Origin: Hyphomicrobiales bacterium | Lineage (GTDB): Bacteria; Pseudomonadota; Alphaproteobacteria; Rhizobiales; Rhizobiaceae | Assembly: GCA_900472395.1 (NCBI GenBank) | Contig: UCHV01000007.1 | Span: 248,001-312,000, forward strand | Direction of reading: 5' to 3' | Length of the DNA stretch: 64,000 nucleotides | Shown here: piece by piece, positions 10,674 through 19,588 of the stretch | Numbering within the stretch: position 1 is the stretch's first letter | How the letters are laid out: the number at the start of each line of letters is the position of its first letter | Made by a program: the position numbers and the translations under genes | Notes under the pieces: generated by a model | Database searches by the model: none | What the model saw: only the letters and a program-made list of their open reading frames with translations | What the model was told of the DNA's origin: nothing

Positions 10674-11792
10674 ATGATCGGCACCGGCATGAGCGGAAAA
10701 GCGACCAGCATACGCGACTTCGAGCGCAGCGATATCGATGGTGTCGGTCGTCTGTTCCAGAAGACTTTCCGTGGCAAGTCCAAACTCTCCTCGTCGCTGA
10801 ATGCCTGCCTGGAGCAATCGTTTTTCCAGCACCCCTGGGACGAGCCTGGGATTCGTTCCAAGGTGGCGGTGGACGAGAGCGGCAAAATCGCCGGCTTCAT
10901 CGGTGTGTCGCCAGCGCGGCTGGAACTGGATGGCCGTGATATCACTGCCGCCTTTGCCGGTTCGATGATGGTGGATGACCCCAAGGTAAACCCGCTGGTC
11001 GGTGCCCGACTTCTGCGCGCCTATCTTGCCGGACCGCAGGATATTTCATTGACCGAAACCGCCAATGCTACAGCGCTCGGCATGTGGCAGAAGCTTGGTC
11101 ATCCGCTGGAGCCCGGTTACAGCTTCAACTGGATGAAGATTTTGCGCCCGGTTTCTACCGGCCTGCAATTGGCGGAGCGGTCCGTCCCTGCCATGCGCCT
11201 TGTGCGGCCGCTCGGGCGTATCGCAGACCGCGCCGTCGCCTTCGTTCGCCGGCCGCAACGCTACGGCACGGAAGGGCGCAAGCTCGAGTTCCGCGATGTT
11301 CGCCGGGAGGAATTCGGTGCGGCCATGCTGGTCCTCAAGGACGCATATCCGATGAGGCCGCGCTGGGATGCCGGTTCACTCGAATGGTTCCTGCGCGAAG
11401 CGGAACAGAAACAAAGCTTTGGTTATCCCGAGTGGCGGGTGGCTTACGGTCCTGAGGGCCGGCCGGTTGCGGCTTATGCCTATTTCGCCAAGGTTGGCGG
11501 CATCGCCTGGGTGCTGCAGGCTGTGTCTGTTGCGGCACGAACGGGCGAGCTTGTCGAGGATCTGTTCGCGCATGCCGAGGCTTATGGCTGCGCGTCGGTG
11601 CGGGGGGCAGCCCATCCCTGGCTCATTCCGGCGCTGATGCAACGGCGTGCCATTTTCCTCGGTCGCGCCTTCTATGTCGCCCACGCGAAGGACAAGTCTC
11701 TGCTGGAGCCGGTCAAGGCGGGACAGGCGTTGATCAGCGGGCTGGCCGGCGAAAGCTGGATGCGCCTGATCGGCGACCGTTTCGACGACTGA
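10674..11792 (+). CDS. GNAT-fold acetyltransferase-like protein, 372 aa
   Basis: Two-lobed GNAT-like protein. The first lobe (about residues 10-130) has the order RDFERSDIDGVGRLFQKTF, then GKIAGFIGVSPARLELDG and a VGARLLRAYLAGPQ segment where the acetyl-CoA loop is expected; the canonical QxxGxG/A signature is degenerate. The second lobe (about 225-330) repeats a GNAT-like AYAYFAK...WVLQAVSVAARTGELVEDLFAHA pattern. Substrate unknown. ATG 10674 or in-frame ATG 10689 could start translation; neither has a good ribosome site. It converges on the NadE-like cassette, so a shared function is only a possibility. Confidence 0.75.
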   Translation: MIGTGMSGKATSIRDFERSDIDGVGRLFQKTFRGKSKLSSSLNACLEQSFFQHPWDEPGIRSKVAVDESGKIAGFIGVSPARLELDGRDITAAFAGSMMVDDPKVNPLVGARLLRAYLAGPQDISLTETANATALGMWQKLGHPLEPGYSFNWMKILRPVSTGLQLAERSVPAMRLVRPLGRIADRAVAFVRRPQRYGTEGRKLEFRDVRREEFGAAMLVLKDAYPMRPRWDAGSLEWFLREAEQKQSFGYPEWRVAYGPEGRPVAAYAYFAKVGGIAWVLQAVSVAARTGELVEDLFAHAEAYGCASVRGAAHPWLIPALMQRRAIFLGRAFYVAHAKDKSLLEPVKAGQALISGLAGESWMRLIGDRFDD

Positions 11793-11803
11793 TCGAAGAT
11801 CAG

Positions 11804-11833
11804 AGCCCGGCAATTCACAAGGATTGCCGGGCT
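11804..11833. terminator. Bidirectional terminator hairpin
   Basis: A perfect 11-bp stem (11804-11814 with 11823-11833, 8-nt loop) fills the gap between the convergent GNAT and NadE-like genes. T-rich sequence follows only weakly on the plus strand (GTACTCATTTC). Confidence 0.65.
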
Positions 11834-11855
11834 GTACTCATTTCATACCGACAGA

Positions 11856-12836
11856 TCAGTCGATCAGCTTTTTCGGCTCGGCATGCAGATATTCCGCGAC
11901 CTTGCGCTTGGACGCGATATTGCGCCACACGGCATCCACCTGATCCGGCGTCAGTCCGGCCACTTCACCGGTTTCCTCGCGCGAAACGCCGTTGTCCAGC
12001 GCATATAGGCAAAGGTCCATGCGATCGTAGGGCAGTGAGAAGTAATATTCGTCCTGCCCCTGCGGCAACGACCATGTGTCGGTGGTCGGCGGGCGACGGC
12101 AGATCTCCTCCGGCACGCCCAGAGCTTCAGCCAGCTGATAGACCTGTGTTTTATAGAGATGCGCAATCGGCTTGAAATCGGCTGCACCATCACCGTTTTT
12201 CACGAAGAAGCCCTGGTCGTATTCCAGGCGGTTCGGTGTGCCGGCAACGGCATAGTTCAGCCGGTCGGCATGGTAATATTCGATCTGCTTGCGGGTGCGC
12301 TGCTTCATGTTGGCGGCCGCGATCATGCCGAGATAGACGTCGAGCGGCATGCGGTGACGGCTCTGCTCGCCGGCCGGATTGGCCACGACAAGCCAGGAAA
12401 TATTGTAGCCACGGCCGGTCAGCGCATCTTCCAGCACCACCTTGCAGCCCCAACCGTCACCGAATTCCGGCACGACCTGACGGATGAAGCCATCGCGGCG
12501 TGTATAGCAGCCGGCGGCGGCAAGGGCAGGGCCGATGTCTTCCAGAACGGTTTCGACGCCGGTGGCAGCCGCGAGTGCCTGGCCGAGACGCAGGCTGTCG
12601 GGGTCGCTGTCATGCTCCGGCATGAAAATGCCGGTCACCTTCTGCGGCCCGAAGGCGCGGGCACAAAGCGCTGCGGTCACGCTGGAATCGATGCCACCGG
12701 AAATACCGAGCACCGCACCGCGCTTGCGCAAATCCTTCGCGACGGTGTCGCGTAGCCACACGCAGATGCGTTCGATCTCGGCTTCCGTATCGAGTTTCAG
12801 GCTGTCTGCAGAAAATCCCTGGGTTTTTGCCATCAC
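11856..12836 (-). CDS. NAD(+) synthase-family amidase/ATP pyrophosphatase
   Basis: N-type ATP pyrophosphatase of the NadE family, 326 residues, without a glutaminase domain, so it would use free ammonia. The PP-loop is GISGGIDSS near residues 44-52. Downstream are GTPNRLEYDQGFFVKNGDGAADFKPIAHLYKTQVYQLA and the PPTTDTWS loop typical of NadE. It is longer than stand-alone bacterial NadE (about 275). Its start overlaps the ligase stop by 4 bp and a carrier protein lies further upstream, so it may amidate a carrier-bound or adenylated product rather than, or besides, making NAD. Confidence 0.82.
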   Translation of the reverse strand: MMAKTQGFSADSLKLDTEAEIERICVWLRDTVAKDLRKRGAVLGISGGIDSSVTAALCARAFGPQKVTGIFMPEHDSDPDSLRLGQALAAATGVETVLEDIGPALAAAGCYTRRDGFIRQVVPEFGDGWGCKVVLEDALTGRGYNISWLVVANPAGEQSRHRMPLDVYLGMIAAANMKQRTRKQIEYYHADRLNYAVAGTPNRLEYDQGFFVKNGDGAADFKPIAHLYKTQVYQLAEALGVPEEICRRPPTTDTWSLPQGQDEYYFSLPYDRMDLCLYALDNGVSREETGEVAGLTPDQVDAVWRNIASKRKVAEYLHAEPKKLID

Positions 12837-14389
12837 GTTATCCTGCTCTCTTCGTTTTCCTTGACCTCGGCTGCCGTTGCAGCGCTGAGGCGAATTTTGC
12901 CCGTTGCCGTCTTCGGCAGGGCGTCGTGAAATTCCACCAGCTTGGGAACCATGAAGTCTTCCAGATGTGCGGCGCAGTGCCGCTGGATCAGCCGTTCGGT
13001 CAAACCCGCTGCCGTGTCCGCCGCCACATGCGCCTTGATCACCTGGCCGAAAACCGGGTCGTCAACACCTTCGACGGCTGCTTCGCGCACACCGGGCAGC
13101 GCGTAAAGCACGCGCTCCACCTCCTGGGGGCTGACCTTTTCGCCGCGCGTCTTAATGATGTCGTCGCGTCGAGAAACGAAATAGAGAAAGCCTTCTTGGT
13201 CGGCTCGAAACAGATCGCCGGTAAAAAGGCGCATGCCGTTGGGGCCGGGACGCAAGGCCGCCGCAGTCGCGGCTTCGTCACGCCAATAACCGCGTGTCAC
13301 ATGCGGGCCTTCGACAACCAGTTCGCCGGTTTCTCCCGAAGCGACAGGCAGGCCGTTTTCATCGACAATGAAAACGCCGGTGCCGGGAATGGCGTGGCCG
13401 ACCGAAATCGGACGACGTGCCGCCTCTTCCGGTGGAAGGAAGGTTGTGCGCAGGCATTCCGTCTGGCCGTACATAAGGTAAAGCGCCGCATGCGGCAGGC
13501 ATTCTTGCAGCCGCGCTGTCGTGGTCGGCGGCATGCCGGCGGCGGCATTGGTCAGGTACCGAAGTTGCGGCAGTGTTTCCGGGGAAAGGTCTGGCATGCC
13601 GGCAAGAAGTGCTGCCATGGCAGGCACAAGCGGAAAACCGGTGGCTGCCTCTTCCTGCAGGCGTGAGAGAATGACGCGGGGAAAGGCAAAGCTCTTTTCC
13701 AGGACGAGCGTTCCGCCCACGATCGCCATCGTCACCATCTGGGTAATGCCATATCCGTGAGACAGCGGCAAAACGCTCAAAACGATGTCGTCTGCCGTGT
13801 TCTGCAGATAACCGGCGATCGAGTTGCAGGCCGCAGCAACATTGGCATGGCTCAGCATCACGCCCTTGGGCCGCCCGGTCGAACCGGATGTGTGGATCAG
13901 AAGCGCCAAGTCGTCTTCGTGCGTGTTTTCTGGCGGTTCGAAGCGGATGTCGGCCCCGATCAGTGTCTCATAGGAAAGTGCATCGGCGATGGGGGAGCTT
14001 GCTTGCGCGGCCACGATGACCGGCTTCCTTCCATAGATATCGCAGGCGGCATGAACGATCGAAACAAACCGGGCATGGGTGATCACTGCCGCCGGCTCGA
14101 TGCTTCGAAAAATCTCCGCAAGTTTTTCCGTCTTTATCGACGGGTGCAGCGGGCAGGCGACAGCGCCGCGCTTCCAGGCGGAGAAAAAGGAGACAACCGC
14201 CTCGCTACCGTTATCGAGAATGAAGACGATGCGATCGCCCGGGCGCACACCTTCGTTCGAAAGGCATGCGGCAAAACGGGAGGAAAACCGGTCGATGTCG
14301 CCATGGCTCAGGCGAGCATCACCGGCAACCACAAAGGTGCGGTCCGGTTGCTGCGCGGCGTTGCGCGCAATGAGGGTTTCGATCCGCAC
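12833..14389 (-). CDS. AMP-dependent acyl/aryl ligase of a carrier cassette
   Basis: ANL-superfamily adenylate-forming ligase, 518 residues. Motifs: LLIHTSGSTGRPKGVMLSH (P-loop), LYLMYGQTEC (adenine site), LFTGDLFRADQEGFLYFVSRRDDIIKTRGEKVSPQEVE (hinge) and the C-terminal catalytic Lys in KTATGKIRLS. GTG 14389 is preceded by GGGGAG at suitable distance. The gene lies 29 bp after a phosphopantetheine carrier protein and overlaps the NadE-like gene, so it most likely loads a carboxylic acid onto that carrier. The acid is unknown. Confidence 0.87.
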   Translation of the reverse strand: MRIETLIARNAAQQPDRTFVVAGDARLSHGDIDRFSSRFAACLSNEGVRPGDRIVFILDNGSEAVVSFFSAWKRGAVACPLHPSIKTEKLAEIFRSIEPAAVITHARFVSIVHAACDIYGRKPVIVAAQASSPIADALSYETLIGADIRFEPPENTHEDDLALLIHTSGSTGRPKGVMLSHANVAAACNSIAGYLQNTADDIVLSVLPLSHGYGITQMVTMAIVGGTLVLEKSFAFPRVILSRLQEEAATGFPLVPAMAALLAGMPDLSPETLPQLRYLTNAAAGMPPTTTARLQECLPHAALYLMYGQTECLRTTFLPPEEAARRPISVGHAIPGTGVFIVDENGLPVASGETGELVVEGPHVTRGYWRDEAATAAALRPGPNGMRLFTGDLFRADQEGFLYFVSRRDDIIKTRGEKVSPQEVERVLYALPGVREAAVEGVDDPVFGQVIKAHVAADTAAGLTERLIQRHCAAHLEDFMVPKLVEFHDALPKTATGKIRLSAATAAEVKENEESRIT

Positions 14390-14418
14390 GCCCGTTCTCC
14401 CCGCAGCGGTGGTGCCAA

Positions 14419-14670
14419 TCAGGCTGCTGCCGCTTTCGATGACAGATAGGCGGTGATGCGGGCGACGCTGTCGAGGTTGGCAGGAACGATTTCTTCGTCG
14501 GCAACTGTGATGCCGTAGGTGCTTTCGAGATGGGCGATCAATTCCAGCACGCCCGTGGAATCCATCACGCCGCTATCGAGCAGCGACTGGTCGTCGGCAA
14601 TATCGGCGTCGGCACGAAACAGGAAGTTCTCTGCGATAAAGCTGCGCACATTGTTTGCGTATTCGGTCAT
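14419..14670 (-). CDS. Acyl carrier protein-like protein
   Basis: An 83-residue phosphopantetheine carrier. The attachment site is GVMDSTGVLEL, with Ser within the DS pair at about residue 37, and the helix-2 acidic face follows (LIAHLESTYGITVADEEI). It is not the housekeeping AcpP sequence (which has the DSLD motif). ATG 14670 follows AGAGGAATC; codons upstream of it lack carrier similarity. First gene of the apparent operon carrier-ligase-NadE-like. Confidence 0.88.
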   Translation of the reverse strand: MTEYANNVRSFIAENFLFRADADIADDQSLLDSGVMDSTGVLELIAHLESTYGITVADEEIVPANLDSVARITAYLSSKAAAA

Positions 14671-14949
14671 GCGATTGATTCCTCTCACGAATAGAGCGGG
14701 CAATGACGTCGCAGGTTCTCTGTCGTTCGGGCCCCCCCAACATATCGCTATCATATGCCTCAGCATCCCTGAATCTTTCGCTAATCAACTCATGTGCATT
14801 TGCCAGTCTCTGACGGCGATCCATGTTCACGGCAGGCTAAAAACGGAGATCGGGAAAGTATTCGAATTTTCGATTGGATATGGGAACCGTTTGCGTTCCT
14901 TGTTGTTACACTCTTTCTATCCATCATCATGGCAGGGAGACAGTGAATC

Positions 14950-15165
14950 ATGACCATGCGATTTGACGGCATTGTATCGCCCGACGAACATCTGCTGACG
15001 GTGCAGGAAGCGCTGGAGCCGCTTTATCTCAAGCTCGAAGTAGAAGCGGAAGCGAAGCTTCTCAAGGCTGCCTTGCGGGCCGGATGGTCTGTGGAAGAAG
15101 CGCTGGCGGCGATAGATCAGCTGAAGCGTCACGAGGCCATGGCCGAAATTGGCGTCAGACATTAG
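14950..15165 (+). CDS. Small conserved-looking helical protein, 71 aa
   Basis: Family not recognised. After an N-terminal MTMRFDGIVSPDE the chain is predicted almost wholly helical and charged: EALEPLYLKLEVEAEAKLLKAALRAGWSVEEALAAIDQLKRHEAMAE. No signal peptide or membrane segment. GGCAGGGAGACAG before ATG 14950 is a reasonable ribosome site, and the coding bias (high GC at third positions) supports a real gene. It is flanked by oppositely oriented genes on both sides, so it is a single-gene unit. Confidence 0.65.
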   Translation: MTMRFDGIVSPDEHLLTVQEALEPLYLKLEVEAEAKLLKAALRAGWSVEEALAAIDQLKRHEAMAEIGVRH

Positions 15166-15231
15166 AGTCTGAGCGCCATATAAAGTGTACGGCTGACACA
15201 CGTCGCGTGGCGTCGCCCGCCCGGTCGAGAC

Positions 15232-16572
15232 TTATTGGCCTGGCAGGATACGCATCGAAAACACGTAGATCGGCAATTTTCCGCCCAGCACATCACTGTT
15301 CAGATAGATGCGGCCCGGTTTGTTGGGCGCAAGCGAGCGGTCGAAGCTCACCCTGAAGAGCGCGTCGGTCTTTTCCTGAGTAGCCCGGAAACGATGGCGC
15401 GAACAGCCGCCGAGGCTGCCGAAATCGCAACGCACCGCTACCTCTACCGAACGATCGGCCGCCGTCTGCAAGGTGATTGCCACGGTTGAAGACTTGCCGG
15501 CCATCTCGCGCAGGATTTCCGGCGGAACGTCGATGGCGACTTCCCCGTCCGGCCCCGGTGATTGCGATGTGACACGCACCGCCTGTCCGCCTGACGCCGT
15601 CACGGCTTCGATGCTGGCGTTGCTTGCGGGCGTTACGCCTTCCGTTCCTTTCGGAACGAAAACTTTCGCCCAATCCTCCGAAAAGCCGCGGCCTGGTTCG
15701 AAACCCGCCGGCGCCTGGCTGTTGCCGCTGTTTCCGGCAACAGGTGCATTTGAAAGATCCGGTATGACGATGAGGCCGTTATTGCCTGCCCACCAGATAC
15801 CCCAGCCGGCACCGCCCAGAACCAGAAGCGGCATGATCAGGCCGGAAATCCAGCGTCGACGCTTGCGCGGCCGCCCTTCTTTTCCAGCCGCGACGTCGAG
15901 CTGCGCGGCACGGGACGTTTGTGGCTGCTCGACCGACCGGGCAGGCGTTGACGCTGCCTTGCTCTTGCGTTTCCACCAGCCACCTCTGCGCGGGCGTTCA
16001 GCTTCAATGTCGCGCCTTGGGCGCAGTTCCGCCGGCTGGTCGCTGCCACCGCGGCGCGAGACACCCAGATCACCGAGGCTGCCATCGTCGGAAGAATGTT
16101 TCGTTTCGCGGTTGTCGCGTCGCGCTCCCACAAAAGCGGAGAGTTCGTCCACGGGCGGCTCGACCGTGTCGCTGTGAACCGTCGATGGCGGCACACGGTT
16201 TTCCGAATGATCGCCGTTTGCCATCTGCTGCCGGCCGGGAGACGGCGGGCTGTCGACTGCCACGACGGTATTTTGTGCCTGATGAACCGGCTGGTTGCCG
16301 GATTGGGGAATGGAAGGCGCCGCAGGCTGTGTCGCTCCGGTGCGGGCGCGCTCGATCGCTAGGCGCTGCCGTTCCTCGAATTCGATTTCGCGGATTTTTG
16401 ATTCCAGGCGTTGCCGCTGTGCTTCCACGACGTCCGGATCGGTCACATCCTGCTTGCGCAGACCCGCTTCCAGCGCCTGACGGGCGGAGTGGTAGATGCG
16501 TGCCCGGATATCCGCATTGTTTCGTTCGGATTGCGCGAGCGCGTTCCTGATGGCTTTTTCCAAACCGCTCAC
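15232..16572 (-). CDS. Hypothetical membrane protein with coiled coil
   Basis: No family assigned. From GTG 16572 the 446-residue product has a helical charged N-terminus (SGLEKAIRNALAQSERNNADIRARIYHSARQALEAGLRK, then a coiled coil with VEAQRQRLESKIREIEFEERQRL), a long low-complexity Pro/Ser/Arg linker, a single membrane helix near residue 250 (WISGLIMPLLVLGGAGWGIWW) preceded by RKRRR, and a periplasmic beta-rich C-terminal domain. The layout suits a single-span envelope protein. The start is uncertain: the frame is open to ATG 16716, and an 11-codon frame ends in the TGA overlapping GTG 16572. Confidence 0.7.
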   Translation of the reverse strand: MSGLEKAIRNALAQSERNNADIRARIYHSARQALEAGLRKQDVTDPDVVEAQRQRLESKIREIEFEERQRLAIERARTGATQPAAPSIPQSGNQPVHQAQNTVVAVDSPPSPGRQQMANGDHSENRVPPSTVHSDTVEPPVDELSAFVGARRDNRETKHSSDDGSLGDLGVSRRGGSDQPAELRPRRDIEAERPRRGGWWKRKSKAASTPARSVEQPQTSRAAQLDVAAGKEGRPRKRRRWISGLIMPLLVLGGAGWGIWWAGNNGLIVIPDLSNAPVAGNSGNSQAPAGFEPGRGFSEDWAKVFVPKGTEGVTPASNASIEAVTASGGQAVRVTSQSPGPDGEVAIDVPPEILREMAGKSSTVAITLQTAADRSVEVAVRCDFGSLGGCSRHRFRATQEKTDALFRVSFDRSLAPNKPGRIYLNSDVLGGKLPIYVFSMRILPGQ

Positions 16573-16882
16573 TGCCGGGCCCTGATATCGATACGTCCGC
16601 TCATATTGTTCTTTCGGTAGACTTTTAGGGAATGAACTGCAAGTCGTGCGGCCAGCTATGCGGTGAATAAGGCCGTCGACCGGGATGAGCGAACCACTGC
16701 CTCGCGGCAATTGCATGGCCGATCATGTCGAGGCTCCGGCACAGTCGCGGACTTTCTGCGACAGTTGTGAATATCGCGGTATCGGAAATGCGCGCTTGTG
16801 TGAAAATCGCGTCTTGAAATCCTCTCTCTTTGCCTGTATCAGCCCCATCACACCGCTGCCGGGTGGTTTCCGGCAAGCGTGG
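16573..16882. other. Intergenic stretch before tRNA-Thr
   Basis: About 310 bp between the start of the minus-strand envelope protein and tRNA-Thr. The minus-strand frame stays open to 16716, so some of it could be extra N-terminal coding. A minus-strand ATG near 16603 opens an 11-codon frame ending at the next gene's GTG. It must also hold the tRNA promoter, but I see no convincing -35/-10 pair. Confidence 0.4.
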
Positions 16883-16958
16883 GCCGCTTTAGCTCAGTTG
16901 GTAGAGCACGTCATTCGTAATGACGGGGTCACGTGTTCGAGTCACGTAAGCGGCACCA
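16883..16958 (+). tRNA. tRNA-Thr (anticodon CGT)
   Basis: Cloverleaf of 76 nt with encoded CCA. The acceptor GCCGCTT (16883-16889) pairs with AAGCGGC (16948-16954), and discriminator A precedes CCA. The D arm is AGCTCAGTTGGTAGAGC. The anticodon stem CGTCA/TGACG holds loop TTCGTAA with anticodon CGT, decoding ACG threonine. The T arm is ACGTG-TTCGAGT-CACGT. No flanking repeat suggesting an integrated element was found. Confidence 0.95.
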
Positions 16959-17141
16959 TCCATCCTCCAATAACAAACAGCTTTTCCACATGCTTTCTGA
17001 TGTTCATGACAGATGTCATCGCATGGGCGAGAAATCTCTGGCGATTGCGGCAAAGTTGAACGGGCGCCCGTTTGCCAACGCCGCATCAATGCACCATATT
17101 CGCCTTCATCTCGCAACGAAGGCCGAGCGCCTGGAGACCAT

Positions 17142-19058
17142 ATGACTGCCTCACATACTGCCGCCCCGGAGGCGACGTCGGAAACCCGCAAGTTCCTCGT
17201 CCTCCTGCTCGGGTGCATCGGCGTGGTCTACGGCGACATCGGCACCAGCCCGCTTTATGCGTTCCGCGAGGCGTTGCGCCCTTTCGCGAAAAATGGTGCC
17301 GTCCATCATGACGAAGTCATCGGCATGATCTCGTTGATGGTGTGGACGCTCACCATCCTCGTCACCTTCAAATATGTGCTTTTCCTGCTGCGCGCCGATA
17401 ACGACGGCGAAGGCGGCACGCTGTCGCTTCTGGCGCTTCTGATGAAAAAAACCGGCAGCTATATGCCGGTTCTGTTTTTTGCGGGCCTCATCGGTTCGGC
17501 GCTGTTCATCGGCGACGCGATGATTACGCCCGCCTTGTCGGTCATGTCGGCGCTCGAAGGCCTGAAACTGGTCACGCCCGCCTTTTCCGATTACGTGCTG
17601 CCCATGTCGGCTGCCATCATGGTGGGCGTGTTTGCCATCCAGTCCAAGGGCACGGCTGCCGTCTCCAATTTTTTCGGCCCCATTACCGTTCTCTGGTTCA
17701 TCGTCATGGCCTGGGGCGGCATCATCCATATCAGCGATGACTGGACCATCCTCGAGGCGCTCAATCCGCTCAACGCGCTTTGGTTCATCACCCATGCCGG
17801 CACCGTCGGCCTGATCATTCTCGGCGCGGTTTTCCTGACGGTGACCGGTGCCGAGGCGCTTTATGCCGACCTTGGCCATTTCGGCCGCAAGCCGATCCAG
17901 ACAGCATGGTTCATTCTCGTTTTCCCGGCTTTGGCGCTGAACTATCTGGGGCAGGGCGCGCTGGTGCTGACCAACCCGGAAACGATCGCTAACCCGTTCT
18001 ATCTGCTTTATCCCGACTGGGCGCTGCTGCCGGTGGTTATCCTCGCCACCATGGCAACCATCATCGCCAGCCAGGCAGTTATAACAGGTGCATTTTCGCT
18101 TGCCCGACAGGCCGTTCACCTTGGCTTTCTGCCGCGTCTTGCCATCAAGTTCACGTCGGAAACCAATACCGGCCAGATCTATGTACCGGCCGTCAACGCC
18201 ATCCTGTTTCTCGGCGTCATCATCCTGATCTTCTCGTTCGGCGATTCCGAATCGCTGGCGACCGCCTACGGTATCTCCGTCACCGGCGCGATGGTGGTGA
18301 CGACGCTGATGTCGTTCCAGTTCCTGCGCTCGGTGCGTGGTTATTCGGCCGTCACCGCAGCCGTCCTGCTTCTGCCGCTGCTGGTCATCGAAGCCGTCTT
18401 CCTGGCCGCGAACCTTATGAAGATCCACGATGGCGGCTGGGTGCCGGTTGTTCTGGCGCTCGCCATCATGATGATCATGTGGACCTGGACCAAGGGTTCG
18501 AAATACCTGAAGGAAAAAACGGCGCGAAACGACATTCCGCTCGAGACCTTCATCAAATCGGTGGAAAGCTCGATCGAGCGGGAATCCGATCATGCGCCGG
18601 TGAAGGTGCCGGGCACAGCCGTGTTCCTCACCAGTGTTCCGGATCGGACGCCGGGCGTGCTTCTTCACAACATCAAGCACAATCACGTCCTGCACGATCA
18701 GAACGTCATCCTGACCGTGTGGACGCAGGACAAGCCCTATGTGCCCGACACCGAGCGTGTCGAGATGCGCCGTCTGTCGAAACGTTTTCTCCGGCTCGAC
18801 ATCACCTTCGGCTTCATGGACGAGCCCAATGTCACCAAGGCGCTGACGCTCTGCAAGAAAAAGGGTTTCAAGTTCGAGATCATGCAGACCTCGTTCTATC
18901 TCGGTCGTCGCAACCTGATCAGCACGCCGAACACGGGCCTGCCGGGCTGGCAGGAGCAGCTTTACATCGGCCTTGCCGATTTCAGCATCGATCCGTCAGC
19001 CTATTTCAAGCTGCCGCCGAACCGCGTCGTGGAACTTGGGGAACAGGTGGCGATCTGA
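17142..19058 (+). CDS. kup: Potassium uptake permease (Kup family)
   Basis: Inner-membrane K+/H+ symporter, 638 residues. The family start [22 protein letters not shown] is present at about residues 24-45. About twelve hydrophobic helices follow, including [18 protein letters not shown] and [14 protein letters not shown], then a hydrophilic C-terminal domain of about 180 residues with [23 protein letters not shown] precedes ATG 17142; the longer frame upstream crosses tRNA-flanking sequence and is not coding. Confidence 0.96.
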   Translation: MTASHTAAPEATSETRKFLVLLLGCIGVVYGDIGTSPLYAFREALRPFAKNGAVHHDEVIGMISLMVWTLTILVTFKYVLFLLRADNDGEGGTLSLLALLMKKTGSYMPVLFFAGLIGSALFIGDAMITPALSVMSALEGLKLVTPAFSDYVLPMSAAIMVGVFAIQSKGTAAVSNFFGPITVLWFIVMAWGGIIHISDDWTILEALNPLNALWFITHAGTVGLIILGAVFLTVTGAEALYADLGHFGRKPIQTAWFILVFPALALNYLGQGALVLTNPETIANPFYLLYPDWALLPVVILATMATIIASQAVITGAFSLARQAVHLGFLPRLAIKFTSETNTGQIYVPAVNAILFLGVIILIFSFGDSESLATAYGISVTGAMVVTTLMSFQFLRSVRGYSAVTAAVLLLPLLVIEAVFLAANLMKIHDGGWVPVVLALAIMMIMWTWTKGSKYLKEKTARNDIPLETFIKSVESSIERESDHAPVKVPGTAVFLTSVPDRTPGVLLHNIKHNHVLHDQNVILTVWTQDKPYVPDTERVEMRRLSKRFLRLDITFGFMDEPNVTKALTLCKKKGFKFEIMQTSFYLGRRNLISTPNTGLPGWQEQLYIGLADFSIDPSAYFKLPPNRVVELGEQVAI

Positions 19059-19150
19059 CGCCGCCTGTCCTTATCGCTATACCGCTGGAACAAATCGGCA
19101 TTCCCAGGTGTTGCCTGCTCATCTGAAGCTCGTCCACCCGGGAGCCCTCG

Positions 19151-19585
19151 ATGAGCACTTCCTCGTCCGCCCGAGATTCCGCCGCCTATCCCTATCAGGC
19201 GGTTTTTATTCCGTTTCCCTTCGTCTGCTTCACGCTGGCCCTGCTGACCGATCTTGCCTACTGGCAGACGGCAAACCTGATGTGGGTGAATTTCTCCGCA
19301 TGGCTTTTGTTTGCGGGCCTCGTTTTCGGCGCTGTCGGCCTCATTGCCGGTCTGCTGGATCTGGTGCGTCCGCGCACGAGGCCGTTGCGTCCCGGATTGC
19401 TGGTCATTCTGCTTTACCTCGTCATCCTCGCGCTGGCGATCTTCAACAGCCTGCTGCATGCGGGCGATGGCTGGACAGCCATCGTGCCCTTCGGCCTTGC
19501 CACTTCGGCCGTCACCTTCGTGCTGATGATTTTCACGGCGGCGCTGTCGTCTCGCAAATATGCCCGGCTGGCCTGGAGGATCTGA
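19151..19585 (+). CDS. DUF2231-type membrane protein
   Basis: A 144-residue protein with four predicted membrane helices (FPFVCFTLALLTDLAYW, NFSAWLLFAGLVFGAVGLIAGLLDL, PGLLVILLYLVILALAIFNSLLHAG, AIVPFGLATSAVTFVLMIF). The spacing and FVCFTLALLTDLAYWQT start match the DUF2231 family. Its stop is 3 bp from the sorbosone-dehydrogenase-like lipoprotein and CTGGAGG for that gene lies in its last codons, so the two are co-transcribed. DUF2231 proteins often accompany quinoprotein or cytochrome systems; a direct role in electron transfer is inference. Confidence 0.82.
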   Translation: MSTSSSARDSAAYPYQAVFIPFPFVCFTLALLTDLAYWQTANLMWVNFSAWLLFAGLVFGAVGLIAGLLDLVRPRTRPLRPGLLVILLYLVILALAIFNSLLHAGDGWTAIVPFGLATSAVTFVLMIFTAALSSRKYARLAWRI

Positions 19586-19588
19586 CCC

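Noticed and set aside
17151..18695. Long minus-strand frame inside kup
   Set aside because: Composition is the typical antisense shadow of a GC-rich membrane-protein gene; kup is unambiguous.
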